DNA of 64,000 bases from Clostridium pasteurianum BC1 (GTDB lineage Bacteria; Bacillota; Clostridia; Clostridiales; Clostridiaceae), in the NCBI RefSeq assembly GCF_000389635.1, contig NC_021182.1:2790001-2854000 (forward strand), in the 5' to 3' direction. Both the position numbers and the translations under genes were made by a program. The notes beneath the pieces were generated by a model, which was not told the DNA's origin, made no database searches, and was given only the letters and a program-made list of their open reading frames with translations. Positions 43,601-52,419 of this stretch are shown one piece after another (within the stretch, counting starts at the first letter, position 1; every line of letters begins with the position of its first letter).

Positions 43601-43995
43601 AAACAATTTTTCGTTATATATTGCCAAATTTTTAATCCATCTTCATATTCTAATTTTATCTGTGTGCGACCCAACACTACATTACGGTTAAGTATATTGT
43701 TAATTTGTTTATATTTTACACGATTTTTTAAGATCTTAAAGTTGTTTAATTTCATATAATGTTCTTCATCTACTTTTCCTTTATAATCTTTAGCTTTAGC
43801 TATTCCTGATGCCAATCCCGTTGCAATTATTCCATTTTTATTACTGTATAGAAAAATAACATCATTTAATTGTAAATTATCTATATGTTCTGTCCATGGA
43901 TGACCATAAGCAGAACATTTCTTGTATTGAATCATTTCCTGTTCAGAATTAAAATCATATTTTTTATTAGTATTTATAATATAACATTTTGACAT
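43585..43995 (-). CDS. EVE/PUA-like domain protein (tentative)
   Basis: A 136-residue protein: SKCYIINTNKKYDF at the start, then LNDVIFLYSNKNGIIATGLASGIAKAKDY in the middle, the layout of EVE/ASCH/PUA-type barrels, where a strand pair with a Gly-rich turn frames the ligand pocket. Such domains read modified bases in DNA or RNA and occur often in defence islands. The start at 43995 follows GGAAGTGAT. The fold call is from pattern only. Confidence 0.5.
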   Translation of the reverse strand: MSKCYIINTNKKYDFNSEQEMIQYKKCSAYGHPWTEHIDNLQLNDVIFLYSNKNGIIATGLASGIAKAKDYKGKVDEEHYMKLNNFKILKNRVKYKQINNILNRNVVLGRTQIKLEYEDGLKIWQYITKNCLIKER

Positions 43996-44149
43996 TTCTA
44001 TCACTTCCATAAAATATTTTACTACATAATATTCTATTAAAAGTTATAATATTCTTTAATTGTTGAATGACTATAATTATTATTTTATTCAAATGTAAAA
44101 TACTCAAGGATTATTAAACCTTGAGTATTCCAATTAAAATTATAATTTT

Positions 44150-44326
44150 TTATCTTTTAGTATATAAACGTAATTCACCTTTCCCTTTTCTTGTAGGAAT
44201 AAACCAATTACCATTTCGTATAGCATTTTCTCTAGAAACAAATTCTACTTTTATATCTAAATCATCTTTTAGCATTTTTGTTACTTGTTTATTTCTTTTT
44301 TTTCTCATACTTAATGAAAGTGCCAT
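44150..44326 (-). CDS. Small basic protein, 58 residues
   Basis: The frame ALSLSMRKKRNKQVTKMLKD continues with a mixed strand/helix end (WFIPTRKGKGELRLYTKR). It is strongly basic (many Lys and Arg), suggesting binding to nucleic acid. The start at 44326 is set by GGAGGAGATTATA. It follows the 381-residue membrane protein on the same strand. A 15-bp stem CTCAAGG/CCTTGAG with flanks at 44102-44133 acts as its terminator. No family recognised. Confidence 0.5.
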   Translation of the reverse strand: MALSLSMRKKRNKQVTKMLKDDLDIKVEFVSRENAIRNGNWFIPTRKGKGELRLYTKR

Positions 44327-44363
44327 TATAATCTCCTCCATTCATATCTATTATACCATTATT

Positions 44364-45509
44364 TTATGCTTCATTAAATGATATTTTTAATACTTCTTCA
44401 AGTTCGTTACTTAATTCTAATAATTTATTTTTCCATTGAATATCTAGAGAAATACTTGAATCAGCAGTTAGCATTAGTACAAATTTCTCACCATTTAAAG
44501 AAATACATTTAGATATATATGATCTACCATTTTTATCATTATCACCATCATGTTGAAAAATTGAATATTCTTTAGTGAGTATTGATTCTAAGATTCCAAG
44601 CCTTTTTTTTGATTTTAAGTTTTCCTCCGTTGAAGATTGTGTAAAAATTTTACCAATACTTCTAACTTTATCATAATCATCTTCTTCATCAATTAATTCA
44701 TTCTCATCATCATCATTAAATAATAACTTAATAGTAGTAGTTAAAACTCCATATAAATCAGCATCATAATCGTCAAAATCCTCTGTTTTTTCTTCCTTTA
44801 ATTTTAATTTATCTTTTATATCATTTATAATTTCTTTTGATATATTGTCAATATTATTAAATATATCCATAATTAACAATTCTTCTTCATCACTAATATC
44901 ATTCTCTAAATGATTATACAATCCCAATACTATTGATAAGTTATTTAATATATATGTAGGAATTATAAAATATGATTGCATTATAGAATTAATACAAATA
45001 TCTTGTTTAACATAACCACCTGTATATTCAACCTTTATTTTTGTTGTGTCTTTATTTGTAATAAAACTATACTTATATAGTTGAACTGATTGTATAATAT
45101 CTTTCCCATCAATAAATCTTCTCATGCTATCTTCTAAAATATCTTTTACTTTAAATTTAGTTAAGTCACTATACCTATTTAACAATAAACCTGCTTCAGT
45201 CTTCATATTATTTTTTGCTTCATTCAAATCATATGTAAGATTATCTATTTCAATTTCCTTACTATTAATAATCGGATAATATTTTGAATAAATAAATATC
45301 CATTCTAACCATCCTCCTATAATTAAATACAAAAATTTTAAATTTGATTGAAAAATTGCATATAAAATCTTATCTGATAGGTTACTACGTGCATTTACCG
45401 TTGATGGAGCAATATGAGCTAAAAGTAATGTAATTAAAGTTCCTACTACAAAGATAATAAAATTTGAAGTTGGATTATATAGTTGCTTATTTTTATCTTT
45501 TAATTTCAT
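44364..45509 (-). CDS. Membrane-anchored protein with cytosolic sensor-like domain
   Basis: A 381-residue protein with two N-terminal membrane spans (about 16-35 and 50-72), a short coiled coil (80-100), a long soluble region, an acidic linker (EEKTEDFDDYDAD and NDDDENELIDEEDDYD) and a C-terminal domain with ISKCISLNGEKFVLMLTAD. The two soluble parts have the strand order of GAF/cache-like sensor domains, but no signature is certain. In the transposon it lies beside other membrane and defence-type genes. Role unknown; a membrane effector or sensor is possible. Confidence 0.55.
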   Translation of the reverse strand: MKLKDKNKQLYNPTSNFIIFVVGTLITLLLAHIAPSTVNARSNLSDKILYAIFQSNLKFLYLIIGGWLEWIFIYSKYYPIINSKEIEIDNLTYDLNEAKNNMKTEAGLLLNRYSDLTKFKVKDILEDSMRRFIDGKDIIQSVQLYKYSFITNKDTTKIKVEYTGGYVKQDICINSIMQSYFIIPTYILNNLSIVLGLYNHLENDISDEEELLIMDIFNNIDNISKEIINDIKDKLKLKEEKTEDFDDYDADLYGVLTTTIKLLFNDDDENELIDEEDDYDKVRSIGKIFTQSSTEENLKSKKRLGILESILTKEYSIFQHDGDNDKNGRSYISKCISLNGEKFVLMLTADSSISLDIQWKNKLLELSNELEEVLKISFNEA

Positions 45510-45612
45510 TATTTACGTATCCCTTTATATTTATTTAAATAATAATTATTATATTACATCAAATTTAATTGTTAGTAAATATATTGTAGAAATATCGTAA
45601 ATAATGACAATA

Positions 45613-46161
45613 TTATTTTTTTAACATACTAACGATTATTGCCATTATAGAAACAATAAATGCTGCAACTGATATATAAAATGACTTTCTTTGGTAAATG
45701 ACTTCTGGCTTATCTTGCTTAATTTGAATCTTCAATGAAAGATTATTTATTTCTTCATCAATATACGTTTTTATTTCTTTTTCTAATTGTTCATCAAAAT
45801 CAGTAGACGGTTCATGTCCATAAGCTCCAATAAATTTTTTTCTTATATCTAAGTATGAAGTTACTAATCCATCACTCTGTTCTTTAATGTATTTCTTTAT
45901 TTCTAACAATTCTTTTATATTAAGTTTTATATTAAGTTCAATTACTTCTGAATAGACACGATTTATTTGTTTTTTAATTAAATCTAATAAAGTAGTTCTA
46001 AAAAATTCATTTCTTTCAGATAAAAGAATTGGATTTGATATATCTGAATTATACTTACTTGTTATTTTTCCTAAATCATAGATTAAACTATTTTTTAAAC
46101 TATTAAAATCAACATTTAACTTATTTTCAATAAATTCAATAACTTTTGCTCTAATTTTCAT
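45613..46161 (-). CDS. Helical protein with C-terminal membrane anchor
   Basis: A 182-residue protein, almost entirely helical and charged, with EINNLSLKIQIKQDKPEVIY before a single C-terminal span (SFYISVAAFIVSIMAIIVSML). It is therefore probably a tail-anchored membrane protein facing the cytoplasm. The start at 46161 follows GTGGTGATTT. It sits between the P63C-domain gene and the 381-residue membrane protein. No family recognised. Confidence 0.55.
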   Translation of the reverse strand: MKIRAKVIEFIENKLNVDFNSLKNSLIYDLGKITSKYNSDISNPILLSERNEFFRTTLLDLIKKQINRVYSEVIELNIKLNIKELLEIKKYIKEQSDGLVTSYLDIRKKFIGAYGHEPSTDFDEQLEKEIKTYIDEEINNLSLKIQIKQDKPEVIYQRKSFYISVAAFIVSIMAIIVSMLKK

Positions 46162-46188
46162 ATAAATCACCACGTAGTTCCTATAAAA

Positions 46189-47043
46189 TCATTTAAACTT
46201 AATAACCGTATCGAATTGCTTTTCTGATAAAGCTCTTAATTCATTTAAAGTTGTACAGGTTTTTGCCATACCTATCATTAGCCAAATATGTTGTGTTAAT
46301 TCTTTTATACCATATCCCTCATTCAACCATTGAAAATACTTTTGACCAGTATATTTTGGAGGCTTAGTTTTTCTTAAATATGTAGCAATATCTTTATCTA
46401 GTAACCCGTAAATCAAAGCGTTTACTAACTTACTCCAATATTTAGGTCTTAATTTAAGACTACCTTTATGATTAGTGATTCGTCCAAATTGATACCATAA
46501 TTCATCTGGAAAAGTTTTTTCCCATTCTCTAGCAGGACTATTTTCGTCAATTAAAAAGTATTTCATTTTTAATTGTAATTCGCCAGATTTTCTTTGTTGT
46601 TGATATCCTGTAGCTTCATCAATTAAAGAAATAATACCAATTTTAGCTGTGGCCAACATAAATTTATTAGCATTTTTAACTATTTCCTTTTGAGCGTCTG
46701 ATAACTGTTCGTTATTAAGATTAGCTGTTACAAAAGCACTGCACACGTCCATAAAATCTTCAGAATTATAGCCTTTTTCTATTTTACCATCACAATCAAA
46801 TTCTAATGTTCCTTGGGGTACTCTGTCATGTGCTTCATCGCTCAATGGTTTAAGCCTATTAGGTAAGTAATTAATAATATTAGATGCTGCAAGATAATTA
46901 CCAAACTTACCGTGTTCTTTATCTCTTAAAGCTTTAGTTAAATTACTTAATCTAAATACTCTTTGTCCATCATCTAAAACATAACAAGGTAAATCATTAA
47001 AAATAGCTAGCACTCCTGATACTATTACTTTTGGTGTAGTCAT
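46189..47043 (-). CDS. P63C-domain protein
   Basis: A 284-residue protein. The N-terminal part resembles phage antirepressor-like DNA-binding starts (YVLDDGQRVFRLSNLTKALRD). The C-terminal half contains KMKYFLIDENSPAREWEKTFPDELWYQFGRI and RPKYWSKLVNALIYGLLD, the pattern of the P63C domain seen in phage and mobile-element proteins. The start at 47043 follows AAAGG at 10 bases. The family's function is not known; it often accompanies phage regulation or defence genes. The family assignment is fairly firm from its pattern. Confidence 0.75.
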   Translation of the reverse strand: MTTPKVIVSGVLAIFNDLPCYVLDDGQRVFRLSNLTKALRDKEHGKFGNYLAASNIINYLPNRLKPLSDEAHDRVPQGTLEFDCDGKIEKGYNSEDFMDVCSAFVTANLNNEQLSDAQKEIVKNANKFMLATAKIGIISLIDEATGYQQQRKSGELQLKMKYFLIDENSPAREWEKTFPDELWYQFGRITNHKGSLKLRPKYWSKLVNALIYGLLDKDIATYLRKTKPPKYTGQKYFQWLNEGYGIKELTQHIWLMIGMAKTCTTLNELRALSEKQFDTVIKFK

Positions 47044-47161
47044 TATTACCATACCTTTCTTTTGTTTTATCTTATTATATATAATATTATAATAATTAGA
47101 CAAATACAATGAACTAATTATGGTAAATATTTTATATATTTATTATTGATTGATATTTCAA

Positions 47162-48133
47162 TTAAAAATTTAATTTTATTTCAGAAAGCCTAATATTTTC
47201 CACTTGAAATCCATTATTTCTAAGAAACATTCTCAAATCAATATCATCCTTATCAATTCTTGATTTAGGTCCAATTACTATTTCTTTTATTATTTTTGTT
47301 TTTCCAAAGCAAAAATCAATATATGAAATTAATTTATTATTATCGTTTCTAAATCTTTGATTTTTGAAAGTATAATCTCCACATATAATATCTTCATTAA
47401 AATCACAAAAACTTTCCGAATAAATTCCATTAATAAATGTAGTCAAATATATTCTCCATTCATCTTCATCTTTAAAATCTTTATTTTTATAATTAATAGC
47501 ATTGATAAGGATTGCTGATATGCTATGTAATGCATCTGTTAAGACAATATTTTTGTAACTACAGTTACCGTTTTTATAATTTTGGTTCCTAGCACCATTT
47601 TTTAGGCTTCTAAAAATACTTCTTATAAGTTGATCTTTTATAAAGTTTAATTTTTCATTAGGTGAATAGCCTATTTTAGTTATACCAAATATAAAATTTA
47701 AATTTTTTTCATTAACTTGTTTTACGATATTATGTAATACATTGTTATCAAATCCTAATGCAACTCCATATCCATCATTACCATAAGCTCTCCATTGTGA
47801 TAGATAATCTTTTTTTCTTGAACTTGAAAAACATGCAATGTATGAAATATATTCTAATTCTTTAATTTCTTCTTTTATATCTGAAATTAGAGTTGATAAA
47901 AATTCCTCAGATATTTCAATATCATCTTTTAAATCAAGTGATTCAAATTCATAAGAATTTTTTTTATAAAAATCTAATACTTTCTTATCTAAATCATCTA
48001 AAAGATAATTTATCTCTAAAGGATCATTCATTTTAAATATATTTGATAATCTAATTGTTTTGTTCTCAATTATTTTCATAAATGTGTCTGTACTGCAATA
48101 ATGATATATAATATCAGAACTATTGTTGTCCAT
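47162..48133 (-). CDS. DUF2971 family protein
   Basis: A 323-residue protein with the DUF2971 pattern: IIYHYCSTDTFMKIIENKTIRLSNIFKMNDP near the start, then YISYIACFSSSRKKDYLSQWRAYGNDGYGVALGF, and DEDEWRIYLTT in the C-terminal half. The family is common on mobile elements and in defence contexts and may be distantly related to ADP-ribosyl-type folds, but its role is not established. The start at 48133 follows GGAGGTTAATTAT. Confidence 0.8.
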   Translation of the reverse strand: MDNNSSDIIYHYCSTDTFMKIIENKTIRLSNIFKMNDPLEINYLLDDLDKKVLDFYKKNSYEFESLDLKDDIEISEEFLSTLISDIKEEIKELEYISYIACFSSSRKKDYLSQWRAYGNDGYGVALGFDNNVLHNIVKQVNEKNLNFIFGITKIGYSPNEKLNFIKDQLIRSIFRSLKNGARNQNYKNGNCSYKNIVLTDALHSISAILINAINYKNKDFKDEDEWRIYLTTFINGIYSESFCDFNEDIICGDYTFKNQRFRNDNNKLISYIDFCFGKTKIIKEIVIGPKSRIDKDDIDLRMFLRNNGFQVENIRLSEIKLNF

Positions 48134-48192
48134 ATAATTAACCTCCAATGTATAAAATCTTATATTCTTTGATTAAATTAATAATTTACTTT

Positions 48193-48378
48193 TTAATTAC
48201 TAATCATTTTTCTTATTTGTTCAAAAATATCTTGTTCTGTATATTCATAAATGTGTCCATTTTCATCTGGTTTAGGCTCTTTACCAAACTTCTCAAGAAT
48301 AAGTTTTTCCATAATTTCTGATATATTTAAAAATGACTTTTCTCTTAAATCTTGTATATACTTTTTAGTAACAATCAT
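48193..48378 (-). CDS. Small protein, 61 residues, adjacent to tnpC
   Basis: The frame IVTKKYIQDLREKSFLNISE continues with an acidic aromatic end (DENGHIYEYTEQDIFEQIRKMI). AAGGAG lies seven bases before the ATG at 48378, 18 bases after the tnpC stop. It is probably cotranscribed with the transposase genes. Small proteins at this place in Tn554-like elements are frequent; the function is unknown, perhaps a transposition regulator. Confidence 0.55.
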   Translation of the reverse strand: MIVTKKYIQDLREKSFLNISEIMEKLILEKFGKEPKPDENGHIYEYTEQDIFEQIRKMISN

Positions 48379-48396
48379 AACTTTCTCCTTGTACAA

Positions 48397-48771
48397 TTAT
48401 ATTTTTTCATATAACTTTCCTCTTAAAATTTCTAATTGTTCTTTTAATTTCTTATTTTCTAATTCTAATTCCTTAATCTTCTTGTCTTTGGCCATTATTA
48501 TGATATCCTTAGATTTAACTGTTTTATCATACTTAAGATGTTTATTCATTTCTACATCAACTTGTTTCTGCCTTAATTCTTCAATTCTTTTTTTAACTTC
48601 TTTATTTTTATATAAAAATGTCTTTGAAACTCCACTCTCTTGAGATGCACTATTAAAATTAATTTTTTCTCCTTTTAAAGAAAGTTCCCTAATGGCCTTA
48701 TCAACTTTCTCTAAGGTTAATTGAGTTTTTTGTTTTGCATATTCCTTTAATCCCTTAGTACTTCCAGCCAT
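48397..48771 (-). CDS. tnpC: Transposition accessory protein TnpC-like
   Basis: A 124-residue protein (TnpC of Tn554 has 125). The N-terminal half has a helix-turn-helix-like region (LTLEKVDKAIRELSLKGEKINFNSASQESGVSKTFLYKNKEVKKRI) and the rest is a coiled coil. In Tn554 TnpC influences the frequency and orientation of insertion. It overlaps the tnpB stop by 1 base. Order A-B-C and sizes make the call secure. Confidence 0.88.
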   Translation of the reverse strand: MAGSTKGLKEYAKQKTQLTLEKVDKAIRELSLKGEKINFNSASQESGVSKTFLYKNKEVKKRIEELRQKQVDVEMNKHLKYDKTVKSKDIIIMAKDKKIKELELENKKLKEQLEILRGKLYEKI

Positions 48772-50741
48772 TATCGTACTTCCTCCCTTGACTTACCATT
48801 CTTATGAACAATTTTCTGTTCTCTAACTTTTTCTAATGTATCTTCGAGTAGCTTTAAATATGTTCTATTCTTTTCAGCCCATAATTCTCTGCCGCATCTC
48901 TCACTAATGTTAATCTGTTTCTTAACATTCTCTATTTCTTCCTCATATTCAGGAATGTTCTCAACCGTAGTACAAAAACTTGCACATGTTAAGCAAAAAT
49001 TCATCTGCTGCTTACAAGGTAGTTTGGCCAGCTTAAAACATACTCCAAATGGTACTTTTACCGCATCTAAATTTTTCTTTACATATTCATATCTTACAAG
49101 ATTTTGGCCGTCTTCAGAATCTAAATCTACTTGCTCTAGTTCATTTGTTTCTGTATTAACTCTAAATAAATCCAAATCCTCTGTCTTCTTCCATTTCTCA
49201 TATAATATATTTTCACTTACAGTCGCATAATGTACCGTCATTTGCAAGCTCTGATGCCCTAGAATCTGTTGTATTACACTTATACCCATACCTTGCTCTA
49301 CATACTCTTTAGCTCTCGTATGTCGTAATGAATGCAACTTAAAATGATATAAATCACCCTTTACGTCTGTTATATTTTTATCACTTATAAGTCTATATAT
49401 TGAATATACTAAAATTCTTTTCGATAATGGATATCCTTTATCTTTACCTTCATATGTATTAAATAAATATTTTTCAGAGTTATTCTCTTCTGTACTTAAT
49501 TCCTTGGCCTTATCAATACATTTTTGAACCATCTCAGCAACCTTATCCCTAACGGGAATTTTTAGCTGTGCTATACCCGTTTTAGTTATTTCTCCACAAA
49601 GATAATAGTTATATTTCTGCTCTTTATTATTCCATATTTGTTCTAAACAATTATCATATCTAAGATTTAATATATCAGTACCACGCCATCCTGTTTCCCT
49701 TAATAAAATATAAATAGGTATAAATTCAGGATGAGGTAAATCCATAATATTATTATCTATCTGCTTTAATATTGGCTCTGGAATAAATTTCACTGCCCTT
49801 TTAGTATTTGATTCTATACTATAATTTGGTATATCATCTTGAAATATTAAAAATGCTACTTCCTTTTTCGGTGCTTTATCATATTGTGCCATTTGTATAT
49901 ATTCTAAAAATCTTCTTAAATATGAAATATAATAAGCAGTCTGTGATTTACTCTTACCTTTTCTATCATTTAATAAAAGATATACATATATTTCAATATC
50001 TTCTCTTTGTAAATTTTCAACAAATCCATCTTTATATCCTCTTGAATAAAATGACGTAAAGAAATATCTTATATATGTTAAAATATTACAACAAAGACTA
50101 AAAGATTTTTTAGTTATAATTGTTTTGAAATATCTTTTTACAGTTTCTCTATAGTATTCAGGAATATCTTTAAAATTCAATCTGTTGGCACTCATATTTT
50201 GAGTTGCTCTTACATTTACTCCTTTAATGTTTTTTATATACCATACATCTTTTTCTGTTTCATCTCTATTATCGTAAAACTTTATAATAAATTTTATAAC
50301 AAGCAATATACTAATTATTGTCTGGCCACCCGATTTTTGCATATTAACTTTAACACTATTATTGGCCAAATAAAATTTCCATTTGTTTTCTATTTCTTTA
50401 TACTCAATATCATTGAAACTATTCACATTATAATAATATTTATTTAAAAAACTGCTGAAATGTTTAAATCCATTAGCTAATGACATCATGTATTGGCCAG
50501 TTAAATTTTTATTTCTAAAATTATATAATAAATAATATTTAATCTCATTCTTTAATAATACATTATTAAAATTTTCAAAATTAATATGTTTACAATTATG
50601 TACTTTATCACCTATAAAAATTTCCTTTGTTACATCCCATACATCATTATTTAGCCAATAGCACTCATCTTGACTTAAATAGGTAATAATCTCTTCATAC
50701 TTATTTACTTGGCCACGTTTGACTACATGTAAATTTTTCAT
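48771..50741 (-). CDS. tnpB: Tyrosine recombinase TnpB (Tn554 family)
   Basis: A 656-residue protein (TnpB of Tn554 has 630). An N-terminal core-binding part is followed by a catalytic domain with Arg in RETGWRGTDIL, His-Arg in LHSLRHTRAKEY, His in QILGHQSLQMT and Tyr in VHYATV. The C-terminal extension has a Cys cluster (CKQQMNFCLTCASFC) typical of TnpB and likely binds metal. Both TnpA and TnpB are needed for transposition in Tn554. It overlaps tnpA by 4 bases and tnpC by 1. Confidence 0.93.
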   Translation of the reverse strand: MKNLHVVKRGQVNKYEEIITYLSQDECYWLNNDVWDVTKEIFIGDKVHNCKHINFENFNNVLLKNEIKYYLLYNFRNKNLTGQYMMSLANGFKHFSSFLNKYYYNVNSFNDIEYKEIENKWKFYLANNSVKVNMQKSGGQTIISILLVIKFIIKFYDNRDETEKDVWYIKNIKGVNVRATQNMSANRLNFKDIPEYYRETVKRYFKTIITKKSFSLCCNILTYIRYFFTSFYSRGYKDGFVENLQREDIEIYVYLLLNDRKGKSKSQTAYYISYLRRFLEYIQMAQYDKAPKKEVAFLIFQDDIPNYSIESNTKRAVKFIPEPILKQIDNNIMDLPHPEFIPIYILLRETGWRGTDILNLRYDNCLEQIWNNKEQKYNYYLCGEITKTGIAQLKIPVRDKVAEMVQKCIDKAKELSTEENNSEKYLFNTYEGKDKGYPLSKRILVYSIYRLISDKNITDVKGDLYHFKLHSLRHTRAKEYVEQGMGISVIQQILGHQSLQMTVHYATVSENILYEKWKKTEDLDLFRVNTETNELEQVDLDSEDGQNLVRYEYVKKNLDAVKVPFGVCFKLAKLPCKQQMNFCLTCASFCTTVENIPEYEEEIENVKKQINISERCGRELWAEKNRTYLKLLEDTLEKVREQKIVHKNGKSREEVR

Positions 50742-51868
50742 TTGTTATCTCCCTCATTATAAATATCTAAATTTAAATTTGGCTTAGTTTTCTCAAACTC
50801 TTTTCTTATTTCATCATCTGAGGGATGAATATATGTATTTAATGTTGTATATATATTTTTATGACCAGCACGTATTCTCAACATCTCAGGCTGCCATCCT
50901 GCCATTCTTAGCACTGTTAATGAACTATGTCTAAACATATGTGGTGTTACATGAATTTCTGTTTTCTTGGCCAGCTTTCTAAATAAATTATTAGCATCAA
51001 CATAATTCATAGCCTTATTTTTGTTATCTCCGCTTATTTTTATGAATACATGATTAGTCTCAACTTCTTCTGTATGATATTCAGCTATATACTCCATAAA
51101 CATATCTGCTAAATCTTGAGATACATCTATTTTTCTTGGACTTGATACTGTTTTTATTTCAGCATTATTTTCAAGTTGGCCGCGGTCTTTTAAATCTATT
51201 ATCATATCACTTACATCAATATCTTCTATCCATAACGATAAAGCTTCGCCTATTCTCATACCCGTTTCATATAGTAATGTTAATAAGAACTTGTCCCTAT
51301 AATTATTACAGGCTCTTACGAGCTTTTCTATATCTTCTTTACTTATTATTCTTGGCCTGAACTTTGGTACTTTTAATTTCAAAATATTACTACTTAATTT
51401 CTTTTTCTCATATGCAATACCATATAAAAATCCTTTAAAATTTCTACTTGGCACTGTAATAAATTTCTTTAATCTTTCTGATATTTTATTACTATATTCC
51501 TCATTTCGCAATATATAATCATAAAAACTTAAAACAGTATTTATTATCATATTTATTGTTCTAGCACTTCTTACAGAATTCGTAGGTTTTAATAAAGTGA
51601 TTTTGATACTCCTATAAGGATTCTGTAACCAATTTACGAATAAAGATATATCATCAATAGTAACCTTCTTAAAGTCAAGCTTACGCTCTTCTAAATACTC
51701 AAAATACAATTTTAAGTGTTGACAATACATTCTCAACGTATTTCTTGCATAATCTGTATTATCTTTAAATCTAATAAACTTCAATATTGGTTCTATGGGT
51801 AGTCCACTATCTTCTGCTACATAATATCTCTCTTTATTATCTTCCGTTCTTACCTTTACTACTTCCAT
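50738..51868 (-). CDS. tnpA: Tyrosine recombinase TnpA (Tn554 family)
   Basis: A 376-residue protein (TnpA of Tn554 has 361). Catalytic residues: Arg205 (ETGMRIGE), His310 and Arg313 (PHMFRHS), His336 (AGHKN) and Tyr346 (NTYIHPS). The ATG at 51868 is selected by AGAGGTG at a spacing of nine. It is the first gene of the tnpABC operon and lies about 155 bp from the transposon's right end in pilC. Active-site residues appear intact, so the element may still move. Confidence 0.93.
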   Translation of the reverse strand: MEVVKVRTEDNKERYYVAEDSGLPIEPILKFIRFKDNTDYARNTLRMYCQHLKLYFEYLEERKLDFKKVTIDDISLFVNWLQNPYRSIKITLLKPTNSVRSARTINMIINTVLSFYDYILRNEEYSNKISERLKKFITVPSRNFKGFLYGIAYEKKKLSSNILKLKVPKFRPRIISKEDIEKLVRACNNYRDKFLLTLLYETGMRIGEALSLWIEDIDVSDMIIDLKDRGQLENNAEIKTVSSPRKIDVSQDLADMFMEYIAEYHTEEVETNHVFIKISGDNKNKAMNYVDANNLFRKLAKKTEIHVTPHMFRHSSLTVLRMAGWQPEMLRIRAGHKNIYTTLNTYIHPSDDEIRKEFEKTKPNLNLDIYNEGDNK

Positions 51869-52023
51869 ATAATAGTACACCTCTATAAGATTCTTCTTAT
51901 ACTTAGTTTACTATATACACTATAATTAATCAAACTTTATATGTAATAATCATAGTTATCATCTTATATATAATTCTAACTTAAACTACTATAAATACTA
52001 TTTATTTTACTACACTATATTTG

Positions 52024-52419
52024 ATTTATCATCTCCATATAAAAGTTTGGATAACTATTTTTATATTTGGATATACTATCGTAAAAACTGTTTCCCTTTT
52101 CCAAATCTTCTTTTATATCTTTTATATTTTTTTTAAGTGCTCTACTATAGGCTTCTTCTGAAAAAATATTTAACGCTTCTGATATGTTAAAACCTGCTGA
52201 CAACATAGAGGATAATTGTCTTGAAAAAACAGAGATGTCTTTAAGATTTATTTTTGAAAAATGCTTTAAATACGCTAATTTATGAATGCTTTTGCACTGA
52301 AGGAGATAATAACCCTGTTCTCGTAACTGAAAGGATAAATCATCTTCATTTTTATAATAATTTAACCCCTTAAAACTTTTTCCACTATTATTAATTGCCC
52401 TAAACTTAAATAACTTCAT
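52024..52419 (-). pseudogene. pilC: pilC, 5' part (split by transposon)
   Basis: Encodes the first 132 residues of PilC: FKFRAINNSGKSFKGLNYY, the usual opening, then INLKDISVFSRQLSSMLSAGFNISEAL, the first GspF domain, stopping at NFYMEMIN where the transposon enters. The ribosome-binding site GAGGAG and ATG at 52419 are intact and overlap the pilB end by 14 bases. Beyond the junction the frame runs two codons into the transposon and meets a stop. It needs the segment at 37764-38564 to make a working platform protein. Confidence 0.9.

Larger units (their letters stand above)
38565..52023. mobile_element. Tn554-like transposon inserted in pilC
   Basis: About 13,459 bp between the two halves of pilC. 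The right end carries tnpA, tnpB and tnpC, in the order and sizes of Tn554 (two tyrosine recombinases and a small accessory protein). No long terminal inverted repeats are present and no target duplication is evident, as expected for this family. The junctions are set by the pilC reading frame and are good to within a few bases. Subterminal words of the ACTACA type recur at both ends. Cargo fills 38.8-48.4 kb. Confidence 0.9.

Noticed and set aside
38565-52023. Prophage as explanation for the insert in pilC
   Set aside because: No capsid, tail, terminase or lysis genes; tnpA, tnpB and tnpC identify a Tn554-type transposon.
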